64,000 nt of DNA, from assembly GCF_000203815.1 (NCBI RefSeq), contig NW_004457735.1:2294001-2358000 (forward strand). The letters run 5' to 3'. Source of the DNA: Cavenderia fasciculata. Lineage: Eukaryota > Evosea > Eumycetozoa > Acytosteliales > Cavenderiaceae. The translations under genes and the position numbers were made by a program. The notes below the pieces were generated by a model. The model worked only from the letters and a program-made list of their open reading frames with translations, was not told the origin of the DNA and made no database searches. Positions 10,496 through 19,525 of this stretch are shown one piece after another; within the stretch, counting starts at the first letter, position 1; the number at the start of each line of letters is the position of its first letter.

Positions 10496-11478
10496 ATGGC
10501 AATTGAAATCATCAACTTTAACCAACTCATCCAAAGACAATCTTTGGATAGATTCCCAACCACTCTATTCCAACCAACTATTTCTACATTGCTTTTTGTA
10601 TCATTGTTTTCTTATATACCATCCAAAAGCGTGACAAGAAATCATCAAGTCGCTTTATGGAAATACTCTCATCCAATCAATCAATCAGTATTTTAGAAAT
10701 CAACTTTAACAATCGTATTGTTAAATCCAACAATAGCTCAGTATCACTCGAACAATTCTGTCAATCATACCTCATCGACTCAATCACCCTCCAAAATAAT
10801 ATCATCTCATCAATGAATCAATTCTCTCCAAGTGACGTTCAAATCAAGAGCAAGAGCTGCTCTTCCTATTACCGTCTCACTGGAAAGTATGATGCCTCGA
10901 CCAGTGTCTTCCAAGGAATCATGATTGACAACAGCCAAGAAAAACAACAACTCAAGAAGCTCAAGAACACCTTGACTCACGATGCACTCACCGGTCTCCA
11001 AAATAGATACCACCTCAACAACAAGATTCAAAAGTTTTGTGCCAAGTCTTCATCAGACCAATGCTCAATCTATTTCATCGACCTCAACAAATTCAAACAA
11101 ATCAACGATACTCATGGACACGACAATGGTGATGTTGTCCTCAGATCAGTTGCCGATCGTTTCCAACAATTCGCCGACGAATCAGTTCTCCCAATCCGCC
11201 TTTCTGGCGACGAATTCCTCATTGTCAAACGCAATGTAGAATCAAACACACAAGCTGACCAATTCATTTCCAGCTACCTCTCAAGTGTCCAATGCGACAC
11301 TGTCCAACTCAACAACTCAACCTCAATCAAAGTAACTCTTTCCTTTGGAGGTGTTGTATTCAACAAATCACAATCAACTCAAACCGACAAGTTGATTAAA
11401 TGTGCCGATGAAAGAATGTACCAAATGAAAAAGAACCTTTTACCAAACGGCAATGCTACCGTTACCTTTACTGCTTAA
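10496..11478 (+). pseudogene. TM-PAS-GGDEF diguanylate cyclase, copy 2 (N-terminus frame-shifted, catalytic domain whole)
   Basis: Near-identical to copy 1, but a CCC run became CC (~10570), so translation from the original ATG (10496) stops at 10696. An internal ATG at 10657 opens a 273-aa frame that lacks the membrane anchor but keeps the PAS-like region and the full GGDEF domain: DALTGLQNRYHL, FIDLNKFKQINDTHGHDNGD, SGDEF at residues 183-187 and the end helix CADERMYQMKK. All core signatures of an active diguanylate cyclase are present, so a soluble enzyme could be made if the internal start is used. SGDEF in place of GGDEF is tolerated in some active cyclases. Whether this is a working gene, a pseudogene or a sequence error cannot be told here. 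Confidence 0.85.
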
Positions 11479-11654
11479 ATTAATAAATATTAATTAACAA
11501 AAAAAAAAAGTAGTGTACTTTTTTTTTAACAACCCTAAAACCTCTTATAGTTTGTTGTGAATATAAATATAATTAAAAGATTTATATTTGATAACAATAA
11601 TCCAGTCTTATAATTATTTTAGTTATAATGCAATAAAGGAGGTTGTTAAAATTG

Positions 11655-12234
11655 GTTTACCGGAGACTTAAAGTGTAAAAATTCTCTTCTGGTTCTCTTA
11701 AACTTTTGTGAAAATACTGGAGACTTTAGAGTTTGTCTTTCACCATTGACCAACTTGATGACAAGGAATTCCTTGAGTTCAGATGGGTGTAAAGGAATGA
11801 TACTTGGGGAAAGATGGATCAAAGTCGATGAACTTATCGCGACAAGACACTGAGAAAAGGTCGAGGATTTGCGGGTGGCGATAACGTCTTGTCATACTCG
11901 AGGCAAAGATGTGGTTAAAGTTTGATTTACAGATGAAAGGGTCAAATGGAGTCGATCACTCTTTGAATACTATCATGACAATGTCATTGCCAAGATGACG
12001 TTTACGGTCGATTTGTTGCTCCTTGTATGGAATCTTGGCAGAGGTGTGAAATATGAGCTCATAGTCTCGCCAACAACGATAGATTGGGTGTGAACCAGTC
12101 ATATTGTCACGAATGTCGAGACCACCTCTGACAACAAAGACTAGAAGGTGAATCCACTTCACCTGCTTTTTCCTCAAAACCACTATTATCTTGAATGTAA
12201 TCATGGGTTTCTTGAGTATTGTTGAGGAATTCAA
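11655..12234 (-). pseudogene. RapGAP-domain gene remnant
   Basis: On the minus strand the core of a Rap/Ran-GAP domain is plain: RGGLDIRDNMTGSHPIY, then ELIFHTSAKIP, then RKRHLGNDIVMIVFKE, as in Rap1GAP family proteins. It continues after an in-frame TGA (at 11956-11958) as TPFDPFICKSNFNHIFA, and after a further one-base shift as ELKEFLVIKLVNGERQTLKSPVFSQK. The catalytic Asn-helix region (IDRKRHLGNDI) is kept. RapGAPs switch off Rap GTPases in adhesion and chemotaxis. There is no N-terminal part, no complete frame and at least two lesions, so this is a dead fragment. Up to 12300 a weak coding signal may continue upstream. Confidence 0.85.
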
Positions 12235-12706
12235 CTCTTCATCAAATTACTTTCACTAAAACAAGAACCATCGTGTAATTGGCATCACTAGAGTATAAGA
12301 GCAAAATAAGTCAGAGAACACTTGTAACACCTATCTGTAACGTACATTGATCATCGGTATTCATCTTGTATTGCCATAGCTCTTTTAATGTCTTTTAATA
12401 CATAAATAAAAGTTGTTGCCAAAAAAAAAAAAAAAAAAAGTGAACCAACAAAAGATTAATTAAAACCAATGTAATTTATTTAGTATTAAATAGATAAAAA
12501 TATTAATTCATTACCACGACAACTGAATTTGTTGAAGGGAGGTCAGCAACAACCTGATTATTATTTATAAAAGAATAAAATAAAAAAATAGGTTTGTTTT
12601 TTTTGGTTTTTTAACCTTTGCCAATATGAATCAAGTTTATTTCACCTCTATGTATTAAGCTTATATCGACCATCTATAAAACTTATCTGTAAGTTTGTTC
12701 TTTATG
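12235..12706. other. Gene-poor stretch with AATAAA and a 19-A tract
   Basis: On the plus strand AATAAA (~12404) is followed 11 bases later by 19 A (12421-12439), the look of a reverse-transcribed mRNA 3' end. No retroposed gene can be recognised on that strand just upstream. The A-tract may also be a plain homopolymer. Confidence 0.35.
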
Positions 12707-13069
12707 GAACCCGACAAGGAGCTGTTTTTTATGCCCTCAATACCATTCTTTTTGCTTCATTTTGGCACTTCCTTTTGTTCTTTTTCTTGAGGGGTATTGA
12801 GTCATTATGACTTGCAGTTGGTGATTGATTATTTTCGCAATGGTAAAAAAAAAAAGGATTGGTGGTTGTGGTGGTGTAGTATTTTTCCTCACAAAACTTC
12901 CACCTTTTATTTATTTTTTGGTCAGATTGATCATTTTATACTCTGGTTCTGTCCAAAATCAATGGGAGTTGGATAAATCGATAGCGGCAACCGAGATGGT
13001 TGCAATGGTGCCAAAATGAAGCAATAAGAATGGTATTGAGGGTATAAAAAACAGCTCCTTGTCGGGTTC
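12707..13069. repeat. 62 bp inverted repeat taking in the 3' end of the tRNA
   Basis: 12707-12768 is the reverse complement of 13008-13069 with two mismatches. The right arm covers the last ~16 bases of the tRNA gene plus ~46 bases of its 3' flank; the left arm is an inverted copy of the same. The ~240 bases between contain a short Lys/Ile-rich open stretch without meaning. Either a local inverted duplication or end joining after a break at the tRNA would explain it. Confidence 0.85.
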
Positions 13070-13125
13070 GAACCGGCGACTTTTTCCTTACGAGGGAAAC
13101 ATCATAACCACTAGATCAAAGGAGC
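13054..13125 (-). tRNA. tRNA-Thr (anticodon CGT)
   Basis: 72 bases fold as a tRNA: acceptor GCTCCTT/AAGGAGC, a three-pair D stem ATC/GAT, anticodon stem TTTCC/GGAAA with loop CTCGTAA (anticodon CGT, reading ACG), a five-base variable loop, and T arm with loop TTCGAAC. The T stem has one C-A mismatch. A box (TGATCTAGTGG) and B box (GGTTCGAACCC) are good. No intron. It would decode Thr ACG. The gene lies in decayed DNA next to an inverted copy of its own 3' half. Confidence 0.8.
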
Positions 13126-14480
13126 CTAGAATTTTCTTGAAATTCTGCTGGTTTACACCAATATGGTCCAAATGAGCTTGTAATCGTTACCAAATTAAAC
13201 AAATGTAATATCAATTTTGACAACAAAAAATAAATAAAGGTGGGGGAGGGGTTGTTTTTTCCCTCAGTGTTGGTGCTTTATTTCTCTAAATTTGGACACG
13301 CAATAAACTTCAAATCTGAAAAAACAAAAAACACTACAAACAAAACACAAGTATCTGTTCCATGTAAATCAATTGATTAACATCTACGCACTTCTTGAGG
13401 TGTATCTTTAACTCTTGTTCTGGTTAAATAAAACATTTTCATCTCCGAGTGAGCAGTTCCCTTCCAGATGGGAGGATGCCACCAAAAGTGATACTAGCTA
13501 AAACGATTTTTTATCAATCCATTGGAGAAGTATCATCAATGAGTTGAATTGTTCATCACGTAAATGAGGACGAAGAAGATTTTACGAGATTGAGCAGTTT
13601 ACCTCCAAAAAAAGAGAATCTTTTGATTCATATCCAGAAATGTTTCTTGATAGAGTTTGAGGCAATCCAACCAATCTTCCATACCCACTGAGGACAAAGA
13701 AGGGGGATAACTTTGCTACTACTTTAATCAATTTGGTTTGGTACCGTACCACCTTCCATAGCGTATTGATAAAGTAATCGACGATTTAAACCTAAACGCA
13801 ACAATAACTAAGAGGTAAATTAGCTTTATTCTCGGAACGTATGAGCTGTCAAAATTAAATGATTTCACGCACCTTGAATCACCCAGTCACTAGGCAATCA
13901 CCAGATAGGAAAAGGTTATTGATTGGTTCAAGTACCACCCATCCAGAGAGTAAAAAGAACCATATCCAAGAAACGCTCAATCGGGAGTAGCCTTTAACAA
14001 TTCATCTCCACGTGATTACTTTTCTGGTACTGCCAATGATTTTAAGAAATCATCAACTATCTTATATCATTCTCCTTCAATTGTCTAAACAAAAAGAATG
14101 AAAAAGTGAATAAACATGATGATGTATTATTTGTATATTTATGTATATATTTATCTACATACAGCAGTTACAAACTTATCAAATGCTTCCTTTTGACGTT
14201 TTAAAATGGTTAGACTCTTTTCTTCTTCCATTAAAGTGGTTCCACCAATAGAAGAGTTGATGCAAGTGCTCATTTGCATATCTATTTGAAACTAAAATAA
14301 TTAAAAAGTAAAGAAAAGTATAAGTACTTTTTCTCTTTCTATTCTATTCTATATCTTGCTTACAAGTTCTGGTAGCTTCCCCTTGTAACAGGTTTCTTGA
14401 TCTGTTAAACATTCTTTCTTTAGAAGGAGTAAAACCATGGACCAACTCAACCATGACTGAGCGAATGATACCTTCATTTC
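13126..14480. other. Decayed sequence, no intact gene
   Basis: 13126-13230 is shared with 15565-15650 (5' flank of the two tRNA copies). From 13400 to 14080 the minus strand shows short stretches that look like former coding sequence (for example MEDWLDCLKLYQETFLDMN near 13670, and GYGSFYSLDGWYLNQS near 13950), with stops and frame changes and no recognised domain. A clean 42-codon minus-strand stretch at 14157-14290 (containing LMEEEKSLTILKRQKEAFDK) preceded by TTATTTTAG could be a last exon of a lost gene. Confidence 0.35.
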
Positions 14481-14639
14481 TTGACCTCGTGGACAAACTC
14501 AACCATACAAACCAAACGACTTCCTGCGTCATCTGCCGCAGTGAGTGGAGAAGATGACTCAACCAGAGGCAGCGAGTCTGTAATAAACGAAAAATGGAAC
14601 AACGTATGTATGACCCATCCCCAATGGCCAAAAGATTCT

Positions 14640-15270
14640 AGCAACCGACAACCGAGTATATCCAATGAATGCGTTAGCTGCGCTCACCACGATCGTGCTA
14701 CCAAAAGGGACGAGATTTGGTTTGGAGGTATGTAACCATGTCTCCCGGGAGCGCTCGTCAGGTGTGACCCAGTCGCTTCCATTTGTGTATCGTGTGGTCA
14801 AAGAATCGTCCAAGCATCTATTATTTCAATGTAAAAGAGACTGCGCTACCGTCAGTGAAGATATTGAAAGAAGTTGCTACTGCCAACAATATTACACCAC
14901 CAGATCGGGACACGCTCCTCAACCTCAAACAATCGATATCTCCAACCAATTAATTGGTTGCTGCTACACTCGAACGGTTCCGACGTAACTAACGATCTAT
15001 GTCACCAGAGAGAGATGAACAATTGCGAGTTAGACGATTAAATGACATGCGTCATACGATAAAAGAATCTATGAAAAGACATTAGAAAAGTGTGATCGTT
15101 GGCATCTGATGAACACAGTCAAAGAAAACGAAATACATGTATTTGTATACAATAACTGAACGTATTCAAACAAACATCCTTCGATTCTCATCCAACTTTA
15201 ATCATCCTACAGTCCACTACCTAGTCCAGATCTGGAGAGATACAAGTCTGCGTATCCTTCATCTATAGTA
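14640..15270 (+). mobile_element. Possible LINE (TRE-like) ORF2 tail, broken
   Basis: The GC content is higher than its surroundings. The plus strand carries pieces in different frames that resemble the end of a non-LTR reverse transcriptase: a segment like TIVLPKGTRFGL, a CxxCG pair (14784-14798), and ESSKHLLFQCKRDC (to ~14842), the spacing of a zf-RVT zinc-binding tail. A later stretch reads YLVQIWRDTSLRI. It lies near a tRNA copy, and dictyostelid TRE LINEs insert next to tRNA genes. No complete frame, no poly-A end and no target duplication were seen, so the identification is weak. Confidence 0.3.
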
Positions 15271-15502
15271 TTAATATAATAATTAACTAAATAATAACAA
15301 AATTATATCACAGTATTTGGTAAAAACTAAAAAAAACTAAAAAAAGGTAACAGGATCTTTTTTAATTTTTTTTGAAACAATAAACCTTTGTTTATTACTT
15401 GCAGGTCAATTAAAGGTTTAATTAATTAAAACGTCGTCGTCGTCGTAACTCGTTACTAGTACTACTCTTCCCGATACTGATTGAGAGAACAGGAAAAGAA
15501 TT

Positions 15503-15564
15503 TCGTTCGAACTGGCGACTTTTTCCTTACGAGGGAAACATCATAACCACTAGATCAAAGGAGC
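15503..15564 (-). pseudogene. Truncated second copy of the Thr tRNA
   Basis: The 5' two thirds (acceptor 5' strand, D arm, anticodon arm CTCGTAA) are identical to the tRNA at 13054-13125, but the T stem reads GCCAG and the 3' acceptor strand is replaced by unrelated sequence. About 90 bases of 5' flank (15565-15650) are also shared with 13126-13215. The B box is damaged (AGTTCGAACGA), so it is unlikely to be transcribed or processed. Confidence 0.75.
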
Positions 15565-15887
15565 CTAGAATTTTCTTGAAATTTTGCTCCAACACACCGA
15601 CATGGATCCAAATGAGCTTGTAATCGTTACCAAATTAAACAAATGTAATATTACATTAAATTTCGTTGAACCAACGTCAGCAAACACCATTACCAGAGGT
15701 GACCCAGTCACCACTACAATAAAAATAAACATATGTTTAGTGTCATATATTCGAAATATTCCATAATGTTACTATACAAAAAGAGCAACAATAAAGAAGG
15801 TATCTCTCCATCTCTATCTATCTATATTCTTTATTATATTCATTTCATTCATTCCTCCAATATTGACCACTACAACAATCACCAGAA

Positions 15888-16459
15888 CTACAATCTCTTG
15901 AGACTACTCTTTTTAGCTTTGGCAGCATCTGGTTTATCGACTGTCTTTTTCTTTGCAGCTGCTGTCACTGATGACGACGACGATGTTTCAGTTGACAAAT
16001 TATTATTATTATTATTAGCACCATCATTTGAATCAATGGTAGTAGTAGGAGCAAGTGATTTTGAAGCATGAATAGAAGTAAACATCTTTGCATGTTTACA
16101 ATAGTCATCATAGTTTTCCAACAACAATCTACTAGCATCTTCATTTAAAGATGATTCTGCATTTGGAACGATTAAAAGACATTTAATAGTCTAAACGCGG
16201 AAAATATAAAAAAGAAATGTTATTAATAATCCAACTTTTTCTTTCTTTCTTTTCTCTTTTCCTCATACCAAAAGAATATGTTTAATACCCAAATCCTCAG
16301 ACCAATCCTTTTTAAGAGTGTTTACACAAATCTCACCCTTTTTAGAGACATTGGGATGAAAGATCTTTGTAATAAAGTTTGCCTTTGGTGGTGATCTTGG
16401 AAAGTCTGAACTCAATGTTAATCTAGCTTTAAAATGTCCTCCTTCATATGGTGTTCCTC

Positions 16460-16515
<56 letters not shown>

Positions 16516-16723
16516 GGGTTAGTACTTACGTATTACTATGACTAATATCTACTATCTATCAATTATCATTATATTTACCAGGACCATGAATAATAGCATC
16601 AATATTTGATAAATCTTCTTCACAAGGTACCAAAGAGATTCCTTCCATTGGAGAGTTTGAAAGTTCTTTCAATTCTCGTAGAATTCTTTTAATAACATCT
16701 GGAGGTAGGTTTTCACTAGACAT
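15888..16723 (-). CDS. ube2s: Ubiquitin-conjugating enzyme E2 S
   Basis: Exons 16723-16579, 16459-16269 and 16190-15888 join in phase to 212 aa. The UBC fold spans ~6-150: [10 protein letters not shown] at the N-terminus, EGTPY-type [20 protein letters not shown], then [14 protein letters not shown] with the active Cys (HPN motif before it), and LLTIKCLL. UBE2S extends K11-linked ubiquitin chains on APC/C substrates. Its C-terminal Leu-Arg tail docks on the APC/C. Here a Ser/Thr/Asn linker and a Lys-rich region end in SLKRL, matching the animal ending ALRRL. The first intron is filled by a GA tract. The gene is intact and single-strand convergent with nothing on its 3' side. Confidence 0.93.
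16464..16513. repeat. GA dinucleotide repeat inside UBE2S intron 1
   Basis: About 25 uninterrupted GA units (CT on the coding strand). They form the polypyrimidine tract of the intron's 3' end, directly before the TATAG acceptor. Confidence 0.95.
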
Positions 16724-16991
16724 GATTTATAATTTAATACACAAATATATAAATATAAATGTAGATAAGTAATGTAGATATGTAGATAGGTAGATAGATC
16801 AAGTATGATTATGAAGATGAAAGAAAACAAAAAAAGAAGAAAGGCGCCAAAATTCAAATTCAAAAAAAAAAGCTCGATTTACTCACAAATACGAATTCCA
16901 ACACACATTTTTATCAACTTTTATAGAATTAACATTGTCTATGAAATATAACTCTATCTTTTCTTTCAAAATGTTTATTTATATAAAATAG

Positions 16992-16996
16992 AGAAT

Positions 16997-17064
<68 letters not shown>
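16992..17064. repeat. AAT trinucleotide repeat
   Basis: About 24 AAT units in the divergent intergenic region between the UBE2S and PITP genes. The rest of 16724-17306 is AT-rich with T- and TTC-runs (17195-17215) and no gene. Confidence 0.9.
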
Positions 17065-17069
<5 letters not shown>

Positions 17070-17306
17070 CATTAGTTTTGGTTAATTTATTTAAAAAAAA
17101 AATTACCAATTTTGGAAAACAAGAAATGAGATTTATAGATTATTCATCTCCATTTTAAAACCAAAAGAGTAAAAAAGAGATCCATTTTAGTTTTTTCTTC
17201 TTCTTCTTCTTCCTTCTTTACGAATTTAGACCAAAAAACACAAAACTTTATTGATTGATTTAAATACTAAAATTTATTTATTCAAAGAGATAGAAAGAAA
17301 AAAAAG

Positions 17307-18455
17307 ATGTTGATTAAAGAATAGTATGTAAAAATAATAATAATATCCTTTAATTTTAAATATATTAAATTTAATTAATTATTTTTTGTTTTAGCCGATT
17401 ATTCTTACCAATGACATTGGAAGAATATCATATAGGACAATTATACATGGTAGCAAAAAAGAGTAAAGAATCAATGACAAGAGGAGAAGGAGTTGAAATT
17501 CTAGTCAATGAACCCTATGAAAATGAATATGGCAAGGGTCAATATACACACAAAATATTTCATCTAAAACAATCCCTACCCAAATTTGCATCTGCTCTTT
17601 TACCAAAGAGTGCATTACAAATTGAAGAAAAATCTTGGAATGGTTTTCCTTATTGTAAAACTATTTATACTGCAAGTAGATAAAATTTATATATATCTTT
17701 TTTTCAAAATACTAATATTTATTTTTTCTATTTTATGTAGTGCCCATTTTTTGGAGAAAACTTTTCAATTAGTATAGAATCTATACATAAAGATGGAAAT
17801 GTAATCAATGAAAATGTATTTAATTGTCAACAAGATGTATTGATTTCAAGATCAGTTGAATATATAGATATTGCAAATGATAATGTTGAACCAAAAGATT
17901 ATAGAAAAGATGAAGATCCAACTTTATTCATTTCAAAAAAAACTAATAGAGGTCCTTTAATTTCAAAAGATTGGGCTGTAAGCATAGAAATTTTAAAAAA
18001 TATATATATATTTATAAATATTTTAATATTAAATTCTTTTCTTTTTATTTTAGAAAACCCATTCACCAATAATGACATGTTATAAATTAGCCAAAGTTAA
18101 TTTTAATTATTGGGGATTTCAAAAAAGAATAGAAAGTTTTATACACAAGGTTGGTATTCACGATGTAATGTTGAAAGCACATAGAGCTCTATTTTGTTGG
18201 ATGGATGAATGGATTGATTTATCAATGCAAGATATTAGAGAAATTGAAACAAATATGATGACTCCAAATATTAAAAGAGATAATTATCATCATCATCATC
18301 ATCAACATGAAGGAAAGAAATCAATTCCATCAAATTTGATTCATTCTGCGTCTTGTATTGATACTAATAATAATAATAATGAAAATAATAATCAACATCC
18401 AATACTTGCAACTGGATCGCCATCCTTGATTGACAAGAATATGAATCTTGTCTAA
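17307..18455 (+). CDS. Phosphatidylinositol transfer protein
   Basis: Exons 17307-17323, 17395-17671, 17741-17977 and 18054-18455 give 310 aa. The start MLIKEYRLFLPMTLEEYHIGQ matches class I PITPs, followed by NEPYENEYGKGQYTHKI, EKSWNGFPYCKT, a segment DPTLFISKKTNRGPL, and LFCWMDEWIDLSMQDIREIE with the conserved Trp pair of the membrane-docking helix. These proteins move PI and PC between membranes and feed phosphoinositide signalling. Intron 2 uses a GC donor (GCAAGT at 17672); only this choice keeps the frame and the exact family length. The C-terminal ~75 residues are His- and Asn-rich and specific to the amoeba. Dictyostelium has several PITPs, so the exact paralogue is not assigned. Confidence 0.93.
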
Positions 18456-18679
18456 TTAAAAAATAAACAAATCAAGATCTTCATTGGTCTGAAATAATAG
18501 CAAAAAAATATCTTTTTCTTTTTACGCGGTTTCGTGTTTTATAGAACCAATTTGTGTAATCCTTTAACCAAAGAAAACAAGACATAATGTAGAACACCTC
18601 ATATATATAGATAAAGAAAGAGAAAGAAAGAGAAGAAGAAAAGAAAGCAATACCTTTTCTTTTATTTTTAAATCAAAAT

Positions 18680-19321
18680 ATGACAATCGCTGAACAAGAT
18701 GATACTACAATTGGTGAATTACCACCATCAGTACCAATAGAACATCAACATCAACAATATCATCAACCTCTTCCTCCTCCTCCACATCCACTATATTATG
18801 AACAACCACCACAACCACAACCATTACATCCTCTTTCACCACAAGGATACCCAAGTTACAGTATAGATAATACTACTACTACTATACAACAACCTACTCC
18901 TACACCATATTATATTGCACCACCACCACCAACATTTGAAAGACCAAAATGTATGTTGGAAGAATGTCCAGTACCAGCATCAAGTGGTCAACCCTATTGT
19001 GTATTACATGTAGGTGGTACAGCTCCACCAGCCATGGTCATGGCTATCAATGACTATGACGACAAGAAAAAGAAAACAAAAAGAACAAAAACACAGATAT
19101 TGATTATGTTGGTAATGGTTGTTGTAATGGATGTTGTTGGTTTTGGTGTTGTTGTGACAATAACAACAATAATTACAATAACGATAATTCCGGTTGCTGT
19201 GCCAGTGGTGACGGAGATTCTAGTTGTTGTGGAGATGGTTGTTGTGGAGACGGTTGTTGCAGTTGTTGTGATAATTGCGATTGTAATTGTGATTGTAATT
19301 GTGACTGTAATTAATAAATAA
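18680..19321 (+). CDS. Pro/Gln-rich protein with Cys-rich tail in the -1 frame
   Basis: The first ~130 residues (start 18680) are acidic, then Pro/Gln/Tyr-rich, then a CxxxxC...C..H-type knuckle (KCMLEECPVPASSGQPYCVLH). After an AAAAAG run (19067-19072) the zero frame turns into a meaningless Val/Ile string up to 19321. The -1 frame instead gives a clear Cys-rich tail with about 23 Cys (GNGCCNGCC, CCGDGCCGDGCCSCC, ending in alternating Asp/Asn and Cys) and stops at 19312-19314. The tail is almost certainly the real C-terminus. It is reached through a -1 ribosomal slip, a one-base indel or a sequence error. Cys-rich tails of this kind may be palmitoylated or bind metal. No family name is offered. 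Confidence 0.7.
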   Translation: MTIAEQDDTTIGELPPSVPIEHQHQQYHQPLPPPPHPLYYEQPPQPQPLHPLSPQGYPSYSIDNTTTTIQQPTPTPYYIAPPPPTFERPKCMLEECPVPASSGQPYCVLHVGGTAPPAMVMAINDYDDKKKKTKRTKTQILIMLVMVVVMDVVGFGVVVTITTIITITIIPVAVPVVTEILVVVEMVVVETVVAVVVIIAIVIVIVIVTVINK

Positions 19322-19525
19322 TAAAAGATTTAGGATATTTTTCAAAACGAAAAAAAACAAAAAAAAACAAATAATTTGTGGTAATTATTAGTACACAAAA
19401 AAACAGATAAGATAAATTACAAGTACACGAATTAATTAATATTCAATTAATCTATAAAATATAAATAGATAAAAAAAATGAAAAGAACAAAATAATATTA
19501 ATTAATTAAAAATATTTTATTTAAA

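Noticed and set aside
14344-14735. Several overlapping 60-95 codon stretches on both strands
   Set aside because: All six frames open by chance in a GC-raised decayed region; none shows a complete domain.
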